Assembly: GCA_045630285.1 (NCBI GenBank)
Contig: JAZQSX010000005.1
Location: forward strand, 1 to 27,391
Direction: 5' to 3'
DNA length: 27,391 nt
DNA from: RGIG3009 sp045630285
GTDB taxonomy: Bacteria; Bacillota; Clostridia; Oscillospirales; Acutalibacteraceae
Under the pieces are notes generated by a model. That model was not told the DNA's origin. It did no database searches and saw only the letters and a list, made by a program, of their open reading frames with translations. Positions within the stretch are counted from its first letter, which is position 1; each line of letters begins with the position of its first letter. Positions 14,697 to 21,909 of this stretch are shown here, piece after piece. The translations under genes were made by a program, and so were the position numbers.

Positions 14697-15263
14697 TTAC
14701 AGTGTATTTATCCAGCTGTGAAGCAGCCAGCGCTCACCGTCATACTCGAAAATCGAAATCGTGCAGTTGTTACAGCAGATATTTTTCCGTGGCAGGCACA
14801 TACCGAGCACCGAATCCAGCATGCCACGCATAAAACCTGCATGTGTAAACAACGCAACCGTGTCATAAGGCGACGATTCCAATTCTTGCATGACCTGATA
14901 GATCCGAGCATTGAACTCTTCTTTGGATTCGCCGTCAAACTCTGCATAACCGTCCTGAACGGCACGCAACCTTTGCTCTTCCGAAACACTCAAAATGGGC
15001 TTACCGGCTATGTTGCCGACGTTGATCTCCCGAAGCAGGGGCCACGTTTCAAGTTCATAGCCCGGAAGAGCGATCCTGGCCGTTTCGACAGCACGACGGA
15101 GATCACTGGCGTATACTTTGTCAAACGATACCGATTGCAGGGTATTTTTTGCACGCCCGGCGTCCTCCCTGCCTTTTTCGGTAAGCGGAACATCCATCCA
15201 GCCACACCAGCATTTTTTGAAATTGGTTTCGCTTTCACCGTGCCGAATCAGATAAATCCGCAT
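14697..15263 (-). CDS. Histidine phosphatase family protein (phosphoglycerate mutase-like)
   Basis: A 188-residue branch-1 histidine phosphatase. LIRHGESETN holds the nucleophilic His8 and Arg7. SDLRRAVETA supplies the second Arg, LLREINVG the acid Glu, and FTHAGFMRG the second catalytic His. The small size and lack of mutase-type insertions favour phosphatase over glycolytic mutase; cobalamin-pathway CobC-like and general phosphatase roles are alternatives. The start lies 1 nt after the stop of the upstream AP-superfamily gene and has AAAGGGAAAG, so the two are coupled. The longer open frame to 15392 lies inside that gene. Confidence 0.85.
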   Translation of the reverse strand: MRIYLIRHGESETNFKKCWCGWMDVPLTEKGREDAGRAKNTLQSVSFDKVYASDLRRAVETARIALPGYELETWPLLREINVGNIAGKPILSVSEEQRLRAVQDGYAEFDGESKEEFNARIYQVMQELESSPYDTVALFTHAGFMRGMLDSVLGMCLPRKNICCNNCTISIFEYDGERWLLHSWINTL

Positions 15264-15264
15264 A

Positions 15265-16104
15265 TCAGTCTTTCCCTTTCGGATAGCCGTTATAAAGATG
15301 AACGATATTGATATCCTCTGCCATATCCAAACCGTGAGAACCGCAGCCGCCGTCGATCTCGTGGCAACCGTGATCCATAGCAAAGCCAACAAGGGTGTTA
15401 TGCGACTTCCAATGGGTCTTTATCAGCTCCGAAAGTACCGCAAACATATGGCAGTTGGTCCGCAGCTCAGACAGCGCTTCAACGCTTTCAGGGCCCGTTT
15501 TATGCATCACCGAATCATAGTTCCCGTTGTAGATCACAATAAAATCGTGCTCATCACGCAGAATGACCTCCGCCGCTTTGGCGTTGACCTGTGCAATATC
15601 GCCCGTTTCAAAGTGAAAATAGTCCATATTCCGTTCCAGAAAAATACGGCTCAGGCTACACGTGCCATAGGTAATCAGTGCCGGCTTCTTCCCTGCTCTG
15701 ATCAACGCATCAAACAGCGTGTCGATCGTGATCACCGGTTTCTCGTATTTTTGGATCCCGTGGATCTCCGGTTGTGCGCCGGTATACATCGTTCCAAAAC
15801 AGACCGGTGTAACCGACGGCATCACCGACGCTAACGGCACCTCGATCTCCGCACAACGTTTCACCCCGCCAAACAACGAAGAGTATTTTTGATATATCCA
15901 CTCCGCAATCGCATCAGGATTATACATCACGATACGATCGGCCTTTTCCCCGTCAAAAGCCTGATCGATATAACACGAAAGCTCTTCGTTTTTCGGGGCG
16001 GCACAGTGAGGCGGCTCAATTCCCATCGCATACGCAAGCGCTGCACAAATACCGTCAAGCGAGTTTTCGTTGTTATTCATCCGGATCGTTTCACCAACTG
16101 CCAT
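15265..16104 (-). CDS. Alkaline-phosphatase-superfamily hydrolase (phosphodiesterase/pyrophosphatase-like)
   Basis: A 279-residue protein resembling type I phosphodiesterase/nucleotide pyrophosphatases of the alkaline phosphatase fold. The core PSVTPVCFGTMYTG (about residues 97-109) holds the predicted nucleophile Thr, followed by PEIHGI. FALD-like metal motifs are read as YNGNYDSVMH, then FAMDHGCHEIDGGCGSHG near residues 243-260. It is small for the superfamily and lacks a signal peptide, so it is probably cytoplasmic. ATG 16104 (AAGGTAGA upstream) or ATG 16080 (GGTGAA upstream) could start it. A TATACT -10 at 16131-16136 lies upstream. It leads the operon with the histidine phosphatase and the DUF1576-like protein. 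Confidence 0.77.
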   Translation of the reverse strand: MAVGETIRMNNNENSLDGICAALAYAMGIEPPHCAAPKNEELSCYIDQAFDGEKADRIVMYNPDAIAEWIYQKYSSLFGGVKRCAEIEVPLASVMPSVTPVCFGTMYTGAQPEIHGIQKYEKPVITIDTLFDALIRAGKKPALITYGTCSLSRIFLERNMDYFHFETGDIAQVNAKAAEVILRDEHDFIVIYNGNYDSVMHKTGPESVEALSELRTNCHMFAVLSELIKTHWKSHNTLVGFAMDHGCHEIDGGCGSHGLDMAEDINIVHLYNGYPKGKD

Positions 16105-16130
16105 AAAGCATACATCTACCTTTCGAATAC

Positions 16131-16136
16131 AGTATA
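16131..16136 (-). promoter_or_regulatory. Candidate -10 of the AP-superfamily operon
   Basis: Minus-strand TATACT about 27 nt before ATG 16104. The bases 17 nt further upstream (TTTTAT) are a poor -35. The rest of the gap 16137-16183 shows nothing I can name. Confidence 0.4.
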
Positions 16137-16183
16137 GCAGATAACTTGAAAAAATAAAAGCACTTTTTTCTTGTCATAATAAA

Positions 16184-16215
16184 AAATCCGAAACCGCTTT
16201 TGCGGTTTCGGATTT
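16184..16215 (-). terminator. Terminator of the rhamnose isomerase gene
   Basis: Fourteen-base-pair stem AAATCCGAAACCGC / GCGGTTTCGGATTT (16184-16197, 16202-16215) with a TTTT loop and a U run on the minus strand, about 66 nt after the rhaA stop. Confidence 0.88.
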
Positions 16216-16281
16216 CTTTCATTCATTGTGGCCTGCCAGCTTTCATCGGTAGGGATATACTCACGGCTTTCAGTTCGACGT

Positions 16282-17532
16282 TCAACGTCTTTGTAACAGG
16301 ACCTCGTTTTCGTATTGCTTGACTTGCGTGTACCACTCTCTGTCGTCGGGCACGCCGCAACGCTTACAATACTCAGACCAGACCTCCCCAAACGGCATCG
16401 TTTTGAGCTCCTCCTGCACGACCATAAGCTTCGTGAAATCGCCGGCGTTTTGTATAGCAGACAGATCCGGCGTGCAAAGGGCGTTCAAAAGTGCTTTTTG
16501 CAGGTTGCGGAAGCCGACCACCCACGCCGCTACACGATTGATAGACGCATCGAAATAATCCAGTGCAATCTTCACGCACCCATCTAAGCCGCCGCAACGA
16601 ACGATCTCCTTGCAGATTTCACGGGTCTCATCGTCGAAAAGCACCACATGATCGCTATCCCAACGAATCGGACGCGTAATGTGCAAGGCGATTTCGGGAA
16701 AAAACGCAAGCAGCGCCGGGATCTTATCAGAAACGACTTCCGTGGGATGATAATGGCCGTTATCCATCAGCGGAATGCAGCGGCCCTGGTTGGCTGCGGC
16801 ATACGCAAGGGCAAATTCTGCGGAGCCGACGGTATACGCCTCCACACCGATGCCGAACACCTTCGATTCCACGCAAGGCTTTACTTCGTCAAAATCAAAC
16901 GTTTCGGAAAGGATCTCATCCAGAGACTGTTTGTACCGCATACGAGGTCCCAGCCGATCGGCAGGGTTGTCCTTGAAACCGTCGCCCGTCCAGATATTCA
17001 TCACGCACGGCTGATCCAATTCTTTTGCCAAGTAGGAAGCGATGCGAATGCACGCTTTACCGTGTTCTACCCAAAAGCGGCGGATCTCTTCATCGGGAGA
17101 GCTGAGTGTTAAGCCGGTGGCTTTGGGATGCGAGAAAAACGTGGGATTAAAATCACAACCTAACCCCCGCTTTTTGCAGAAATCGACCCATCGGCGGAAA
17201 TGCTTTGGTTCCAGCGCATTGCGATCCGCCCACTCACCCTCCTCAAAAATGGCATAGCTGGCGTGAAGATTTAGTTTCTTTGTGCCGGGACACAATCTCA
17301 TAACCATATCCAAATCGGCCATCAGTTCGTCCGGTGTGCGGGCGCGCCCGGGGTAATTGCCGGTCGTTTGGATGCCACCCGTCAGCGGCTTAGACGGATC
17401 GGTATCAAAACCACGCACGTCGTCACCCTGCCAGCAGTGCAACGAGATCGGCACTTTTTTCAGAATTTCGATTGCAGAATCGGTATCCACACCAAGCTCT
17501 GCATAGTGTAATTTCGTATCGATATAGGACAT
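16282..17532 (-). CDS. rhaA: L-rhamnose isomerase
   Basis: Cytoplasmic metal-dependent aldose-ketose isomerase converting L-rhamnose to L-rhamnulose. It has 416 residues, the usual length. Visible signature segments are ISLHCWQGDDVRGFD near the N-terminus, KLNLHASYAIFE, GLGCDFNPTFFSHPKA, MNIWTGDGFKD, the metal-binding MDNGHYHPTE and RWDSDHVV. ATG 17532 has GGAGCAT upstream, and a promoter with a 17-nt spacer lies at 17564-17592. It is downstream of, and on the same strand as, an AraC regulator. Rhamnulokinase and rhamnulose-1-phosphate aldolase are not in this window. A GH78 rhamnosidase lies 5 kb away, so rhamnose is the likely substrate in vivo. Confidence 0.95.
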   Translation of the reverse strand: MSYIDTKLHYAELGVDTDSAIEILKKVPISLHCWQGDDVRGFDTDPSKPLTGGIQTTGNYPGRARTPDELMADLDMVMRLCPGTKKLNLHASYAIFEEGEWADRNALEPKHFRRWVDFCKKRGLGCDFNPTFFSHPKATGLTLSSPDEEIRRFWVEHGKACIRIASYLAKELDQPCVMNIWTGDGFKDNPADRLGPRMRYKQSLDEILSETFDFDEVKPCVESKVFGIGVEAYTVGSAEFALAYAAANQGRCIPLMDNGHYHPTEVVSDKIPALLAFFPEIALHITRPIRWDSDHVVLFDDETREICKEIVRCGGLDGCVKIALDYFDASINRVAAWVVGFRNLQKALLNALCTPDLSAIQNAGDFTKLMVVQEELKTMPFGEVWSEYCKRCGVPDDREWYTQVKQYENEVLLQRR

Positions 17533-17563
17533 TATGCTCCGTATCCCCTTTGCGTTTCATATA

Positions 17564-17592
17564 AATATAGAAAGACCTACTTCGTCTTCCAA
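17564..17592 (-). promoter_or_regulatory. Promoter of rhaA
   Basis: Minus-strand TTGGAA (17587-17592) and TATATT (17564-17569) with a 17-nt spacer. The predicted start near 17557 leaves a 24-nt leader. One arm of an 11-bp inverted repeat sits inside the spacer. Confidence 0.6.
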
Positions 17593-17630
17593 ATTAATTT
17601 TATCACAGTTTGAAAGAAAAAGTAGGTCTT
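17572..17630. repeat. 11-bp inverted repeat around the rhaA promoter, candidate operator pair
   Basis: AAGACCTACTT (17572-17582) and AAGTAGGTCTT (17620-17630) are perfect inverted copies separated by 37 bp, centre to centre 48 bp. One copy lies between -10 and -35 of rhaA, the other at about -63 to -73. The spacing and lack of a following U run argue against a simple terminator. Confidence 0.6.
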
Positions 17631-17661
17631 ATATTGTGTAAAAAAGTGTCCTCTCTTGCAA

Positions 17662-18615
17662 CTAGCTTTTTTCACGATACTGTTTTGGAGAGCATCCAAA
17701 TACCTTTGCAAAATGACGATGAAAGTAACTAACGTTCTCGTAACCAACCAAAACGGATATCTCCGAAATAGTATTCGTTGTATTTTTAAGCAAGAACGCC
17801 GATTGCGACATCCGCTTATCCTGAATCAGTTGAGTAAACGTCTTCCCTGTTTTTTGCTTGATCTTACGCGAAAGCCACGAAGGATCGTAGTGTAGTTGAT
17901 CTACCAATCCGGCAAATGTACCATGAGGATAATTGGTTTCCACATATCGAAGCGTTTCCCAAATCACAGCGTCATCATCATTGTCGGTTGTCAAGGCATT
18001 GGTGTTGACCAACAACTGCATCAACAGCAAGCCCATCGTTGTTTGTACGATCTTGCGCTTGCTTGGTGTGTTTTCAATGAGAATCCACAGCAGATTTTCA
18101 ACCAGATTCTGAACGGGATATATTTGCGACACCTCAAAATGTAAGTATCCTGCACCTTCCACATCGCCACACAAGCATTCAACAAGGAAATTTCGAAGCG
18201 GTGTTTGCTCCTCGCCAATCATCGACAAGGGGGCCGAGAAAAATTCGGGAAGCACGATAAAGTTGACAGCAATATCCTCTTTCTCGGCTCTGCAGACCTC
18301 ATGAACGGCACCCTGATTCAAGAAAAGCAAATCGCCTTGTTTCAAGACTATCTTCTTGCCGTTCACGATATGGGTAGCCGTACCCTGACACACATAGACA
18401 ATCTCAACGTAGTTATGCGTATGCTCAGGAAAATCACAAAATCGAGTATGCGGACGAATATCAATTAACTTACCGGTCGAAAGCAGCTTCTCAGCATAGA
18501 TGGTATTCTCTGTGCCCATCATATATAAATCGCGATCAATGGCGGGAGAACCGTTAAGGAGGTTCTCCTCTTCCGGTGTGATTCTCGCTAACTGCGCTAA
18601 TATGTCCTTGTGCAT
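17662..18615 (-). CDS. AraC family transcriptional regulator, cupin sensor type, near rhaA
   Basis: A 317-residue regulator. Residues 52-135 form a cupin-like sensor (RFCDFPEHTHNYVEIVYVCQ, VLKQGDLLFLNQGAVHEV). The C-terminal 100 residues carry two helix-turn-helix motifs: FAGLVDQLHYDPSWLSRKIK and ISEISVLVGYENVSYFHRHF with the GCSPKQYR terminus typical of AraC proteins. ATG 18615 follows GGGTGAGGAT, and a strong promoter with 17-nt spacer lies at 18635-18663. The longer frame to 18768 starts within that promoter region and is rejected. It is followed by rhaA after a 129-nt gap holding rhaA's own promoter, so rhamnose-responsive control of rhaA is likely but not shown. Confidence 0.87.
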   Translation of the reverse strand: MHKDILAQLARITPEEENLLNGSPAIDRDLYMMGTENTIYAEKLLSTGKLIDIRPHTRFCDFPEHTHNYVEIVYVCQGTATHIVNGKKIVLKQGDLLFLNQGAVHEVCRAEKEDIAVNFIVLPEFFSAPLSMIGEEQTPLRNFLVECLCGDVEGAGYLHFEVSQIYPVQNLVENLLWILIENTPSKRKIVQTTMGLLLMQLLVNTNALTTDNDDDAVIWETLRYVETNYPHGTFAGLVDQLHYDPSWLSRKIKQKTGKTFTQLIQDKRMSQSAFLLKNTTNTISEISVLVGYENVSYFHRHFAKVFGCSPKQYREKS

Positions 18616-18634
18616 ATCCTCACCCCACGCCACC

Positions 18635-18663
18635 ATTAAACCACAACAATAAAGCTTTGTCAA
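18635..18663 (-). promoter_or_regulatory. Promoter of the rhaA-linked AraC regulator
   Basis: Minus-strand TTGACA (18658-18663) and TTTAAT (18635-18640) with a 17-nt spacer and TGG before the -10 (extended -10). The predicted start is near 18628, which makes the long upstream reading frame untranslatable. Confidence 0.68.
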
Positions 18664-18726
18664 ACACTCACACAGGTCGTTTCTTGCAAAGACGAACAAA
18701 GAAAATTCTTCTGTGTTTCTAAAGGA

Positions 18727-18752
18727 ATACCCTCCCTGCTGATGGAGGGTAT
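18727..18752 (-). terminator. Hairpin downstream of the activase gene
   Basis: Stem ATACCCTCC / GGAGGGTAT with an 8-nt loop, 16 nt after the activase stop. The minus strand continues ATTCCTTT, a weak U tract, so termination may be partial. The 11-mer ACCCTCCCTGC in it recurs in the hairpin at 22704-22732. Confidence 0.5.
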
Positions 18753-18767
18753 ATCGGCGCAACCGCA

Positions 18768-19562
18768 TTATTTTATCATTTGTTCGGCTTTTTGTATTTG
18801 CTCATCCGTCGGCAATGTTTCGGGCAGAGTATTTTCCATTTCAAGTGCTTCATATTTTGAGCCGGCATAATTATGATAAGGCAACACTTTTACAGCTTTT
18901 ATATTTTTGAGGGTTGATAAAAACTTTGCAATCTTCTCCATTTGAAGATCATTGTAATTTGGCACAAACGGAATCCTAATTTCAATGCTTTTTCCAAGTG
19001 AGTCAATATATTTTAGGTTTTCTAAAATAAGTTTATTGGGTTGTCCGGTGCACCGGATATGCACATCTTCATCTATTGCTTTAATGTCATACAAAAAAGT
19101 GTCGGTGTAAGGTATTACCTTATCTATTGCTTCTCGCGGTACAAAGCCGCAGGTGTCGACCGCCGTGTTGATCCCCTCTTTTTTTAATGCTTTCAGAAGT
19201 TCCGCACAAAAATCTGCTTGGCAAAGACATTCGCCGCCCGAAAGTGTCACTCCGCCACCCGATGATTCGTAAAAGTCTTTATCTTCTAAAAGGATTGGCA
19301 ATAATCCTTCTACAGTTACTTCCTTACCGTACCGGACTTGCGCTTCGCCCAAGCAATCGTCGGGAGTGAAGCTTTCTTTTTTGCACTCACCACATCCGAT
19401 GCACTTGTCTTTATAAAAAGCGGTCTGCGGTTTGAAGGAAATACTTTCGGGGTTGTGACACCACACACATTTCAGTGGACAACCCTTAAAAAACACTGTC
19501 GTTCTGATACCATCTCCGTCGTGCACGGCAAATCTTTTAATGTCAGAAATCATTGCCTTCAT
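18768..19562 (-). CDS. Glycyl radical enzyme activating enzyme (radical SAM activase)
   Basis: A 264-residue radical SAM activase that would abstract hydrogen from the glycine of the adjacent glycyl radical enzyme. The N-terminal signature DGDGIRTTVFFKGCPLKCVWCHNPES holds the CX3CX2C cluster ligands Cys28, Cys32 and Cys35. After it a short ferredoxin-like insert has CIGCGEC (Cys54, 57, 60) and then Cys70. Most dehydratase-type activases carry two such clusters and run about 300 residues, so this one is reduced. The SAM-binding GGE motif is LSGGECL, followed by VDTCG and YDIKAID. ATG 19562 overlaps the enzyme's stop codon by 4 nt (ATGA). The gene is AT-rich. A 73-bp stretch of it is duplicated at 25510-25582. 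Confidence 0.92.
   Translation of the reverse strand: MKAMISDIKRFAVHDGDGIRTTVFFKGCPLKCVWCHNPESISFKPQTAFYKDKCIGCGECKKESFTPDDCLGEAQVRYGKEVTVEGLLPILLEDKDFYESSGGGVTLSGGECLCQADFCAELLKALKKEGINTAVDTCGFVPREAIDKVIPYTDTFLYDIKAIDEDVHIRCTGQPNKLILENLKYIDSLGKSIEIRIPFVPNYNDLQMEKIAKFLSTLKNIKAVKVLPYHNYAGSKYEALEMENTLPETLPTDEQIQKAEQMIK
18933..19006. repeat. Repeat copy A, inside the activase gene
   Basis: A 74-nt stretch nearly identical to 25510-25582 in the same DNA orientation: one T is missing and one A is C in the second copy. This copy is part of the intact activase reading frame (…IEIRIPFVPNYNDLQMEK…). Confidence 0.92.
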
Positions 19563-21796
19563 TGTATATTCTCCGCTCTCAAAATATACGCATTTTGTTC
19601 TTCACGGCTCATATTGTTCCAAAGAGTATTCCAGCCACATACCCTGACCTGCAGATTTTTGTATTTGTCGGGATATTTTTGAGCATCACGAAGCGTTTCC
19701 GTATTAAAAATATTAAACTGAATAGACTGGCCGCCTTTTTTGAGATAGGTCATTAAAAGTCCTTTGAAAATCGTAAATCCCTCTTCCCCGGCAACAGTAC
19801 TCGGATGAAGCATAATGTCCAGACAAAACGATTCGTGAAAATTTGACGGACAAAGTTTCACCGCGGATTCAACAAGAGCGGTAACGCCGCTTTTATCTAC
19901 ACCCGGAACAGCGCTTGCATTTTTGGAAAGTTCCTCACCCGCAAGCCTGCCGTCAGGCAGGGCTCCCGTCTTTTCTCCCTGTACAACAAAAGCACGTGCC
20001 GAGTGGAGGATGGACTTATAAACACCGCCTCTGCTATTGGGAACATTGTTCACTTTGTTGGCAAAATAGTTTGCCATTGCACTTGCATAAGTATCGGCGA
20101 TCGTATCGTTATTGCCGTATTTATGCGGTGATTTCTTGACTTTATGCCGTAAGATTTCATAACCTTTCCAATTGTTTTTCAATGCCTTTGCCAATTCGGT
20201 CAAAGAGATTTCTTCTTTATCAAAAACAAATTCCTTAACCGCCATTAAGCTATCAACAGCACTGGCAAAGCCGCAGTTGAGCATCGCATTGTTGTTGAAT
20301 TTTACACCACCGCCGTAACCATCTTTGCCGTTTTTAAGCGACGTCTCGATCGTTGCCGAGTACATCGACGACGGATTAACAAAGGAGAGAAACCGTTCGG
20401 CGTCGTTGGTGATTTTCATACTTTGCTCAATCAGATATTCCCATTGTTTCAGAAAAGCAAAATAAAAATCTTCAAATGTTTTTATTTCGGAGACGGCGCC
20501 TGTTTTAATACCGACTTGTTTATTCGTGACGGTGTCAAAACCATTTGTAAACACAAACTCAACCGCTTTTGCTGCATTCACGTATCCGGAAGAGGCGGAA
20601 ACCTCATTCGCTCGGATACCGATCTCATAACAGCCACGAACATCATATTCCAAGGCCTCCTCATAGGTCGCACCATACCCCATAGCCGCCTTTATCATCG
20701 CCGGCTCGCAGCAGAAAACGATACTGGCGTTTTTACGGCGCACCATATCAAACGCCTTGCTGAAAATACAGTCAGGCGTATTTTCGTTGATTTTTAATTG
20801 TATTTTGGGATTGTAAATATCAAGTTCATCGTAGGTTTCTAAAATCAGCTCCGACAATTCGTTATACCTTGTGCTGCCGTCAAGGTTTGTACCACCCATA
20901 TAAAACGGTTGCCCCCAGTAGTTGCCGATGGCCGACCACTGCAGGAGAAAATAGGATAAATCATTCTTTATCTCTTCCCTTGTGCAATTACCGGTTTCGA
21001 GATCGCTTTTATAAAACTTGTACAGCGTATGATCCAAACCATTCCCCAAGGAACGCACCTGATAGCAGTCAACACTTTCGGAAATGATAAAGTAAAGATA
21101 GATCAGTTGTAACGCTTCGTAAAAACAGGCAGGCGCACCGTCGCGAAGATTTTTGAGACAAGCAGCAATACGGCCCGCCTTATCAAAATCCTGCTTTCGT
21201 GCTATGTGATACATCCTGTCCACAAGCTCGATAATCGCCGTATACTGAATTTCTATCCCCTCAAAAAATGCCGCCGTTTCCTCGCTTAATGTTCCGTTTT
21301 CCTCGTGAAGCGCTTTGTATTTCCTCGCTCTTTCTCTAACGCCTGAGAACCCAAGCTCCACGAGCGATTGCCAATCCGGCACAACATGGTCGTAGTCTGT
21401 CCAGATCATCACCGCGCCTGATTGATTGAAGGCATCTGCTGTCGTAATTGTTTCGGGATCCCGATAACTTTTGGATTCGCTTTCCCATTTTTTAAAAGTG
21501 GAATGTTTCGCCAAACGGTTCAGCGAATACAACCCCACAAAGTAATCGTGTTCGTTTATATACACACGCTCATTTTCCAATACATACTTGATCGCCAATG
21601 CTTTTGCAACCGGATGAGGCAAATGAGTGGTTTCATCAGAAAGCTTTTTAAGACCTTCTAAAATCGCAGCATCATCGAGCCCACTTTCTTCTATGTAACC
21701 AACACCATGATAGGCCATTCTTGCAAAAGCATTAAATTCTTCTTCGGGGTCGTGATACTTTCTTTCAATAAAATATCGGTCCGTTTCAGTAATCAT
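19559..21796 (-). CDS. Glycyl radical enzyme (pyruvate formate-lyase-like family, substrate unassigned)
   Basis: A 745-residue glycyl radical enzyme. The thiyl-radical Cys is Cys389 in DVRGCYEIG with the general base Glu391 two residues later, as in dehydratase/lyase-type members (GCVEP), not the CC pair of pyruvate formate-lyase. The radical site is Gly721 in VRVCGWNTLWNN near the C-terminus; Trp after Gly replaces the usual Tyr/Phe. The length is slightly short for the family (about 780-850). ATG 21796 follows AAAGGCGGTG. A longer frame to 21835 would begin upstream of the predicted transcript start. It overlaps its activase by 4 nt and diverges from an AraC regulator. Near rhamnose genes, a 1,2-propanediol or sugar-acid dehydratase role is possible, but the substrate is unknown. 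Confidence 0.9.
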   Translation of the reverse strand: MITETDRYFIERKYHDPEEEFNAFARMAYHGVGYIEESGLDDAAILEGLKKLSDETTHLPHPVAKALAIKYVLENERVYINEHDYFVGLYSLNRLAKHSTFKKWESESKSYRDPETITTADAFNQSGAVMIWTDYDHVVPDWQSLVELGFSGVRERARKYKALHEENGTLSEETAAFFEGIEIQYTAIIELVDRMYHIARKQDFDKAGRIAACLKNLRDGAPACFYEALQLIYLYFIISESVDCYQVRSLGNGLDHTLYKFYKSDLETGNCTREEIKNDLSYFLLQWSAIGNYWGQPFYMGGTNLDGSTRYNELSELILETYDELDIYNPKIQLKINENTPDCIFSKAFDMVRRKNASIVFCCEPAMIKAAMGYGATYEEALEYDVRGCYEIGIRANEVSASSGYVNAAKAVEFVFTNGFDTVTNKQVGIKTGAVSEIKTFEDFYFAFLKQWEYLIEQSMKITNDAERFLSFVNPSSMYSATIETSLKNGKDGYGGGVKFNNNAMLNCGFASAVDSLMAVKEFVFDKEEISLTELAKALKNNWKGYEILRHKVKKSPHKYGNNDTIADTYASAMANYFANKVNNVPNSRGGVYKSILHSARAFVVQGEKTGALPDGRLAGEELSKNASAVPGVDKSGVTALVESAVKLCPSNFHESFCLDIMLHPSTVAGEEGFTIFKGLLMTYLKKGGQSIQFNIFNTETLRDAQKYPDKYKNLQVRVCGWNTLWNNMSREEQNAYILRAENIQ

Positions 21797-21813
21797 ATCA
21801 GCACCGCCTTTCA

Positions 21814-21853
21814 AATTTATGATATAACAAAACAATGCATATCACCATAAATT
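21814..21853. promoter_or_regulatory. Inverted repeat in the divergent GRE / AraC intergenic region
   Basis: AATTTATGATAT (21814-21825) and ATATC-AC-CATAAATT (21839-21853) are inverted copies with a 2-nt insert in the second arm, separated by 13 nt. One arm covers a TATCAT -10 (21819-21824) of the glycyl radical enzyme gene; the other overlaps its -35 region, where no -35 hexamer is seen. A site for the divergent AraC protein is the natural guess. Confidence 0.5.
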
Positions 21854-21865
21854 AAAGAAAAATAA

Positions 21866-21894
21866 TTGACTATTTCGAAAGCAAAATATATAAT
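21866..21894 (+). promoter_or_regulatory. Promoter of the AraC regulator next to the GRE
   Basis: TTGACT (21866-21871) and TATAAT (21889-21894) with a 17-nt spacer. The predicted start near 21901 leaves only about 9 nt before ATG 21910, with GGTGAT as ribosome site. Confidence 0.7.
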
Positions 21895-21909
21895 AATATC
21901 GGTGATTAT

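Noticed and set aside
16116..16391. Minus-strand frame running through the rhaA terminator
   Set aside because: It overlaps the 3' end of rhaA in another frame and translates the terminator hairpin itself.
18616..18768. N-terminal extension of the rhaA-linked AraC protein
   Set aside because: A TTGACA-17-TTTAAT promoter lies inside the extension, and ATG 18615 has a good ribosome site.
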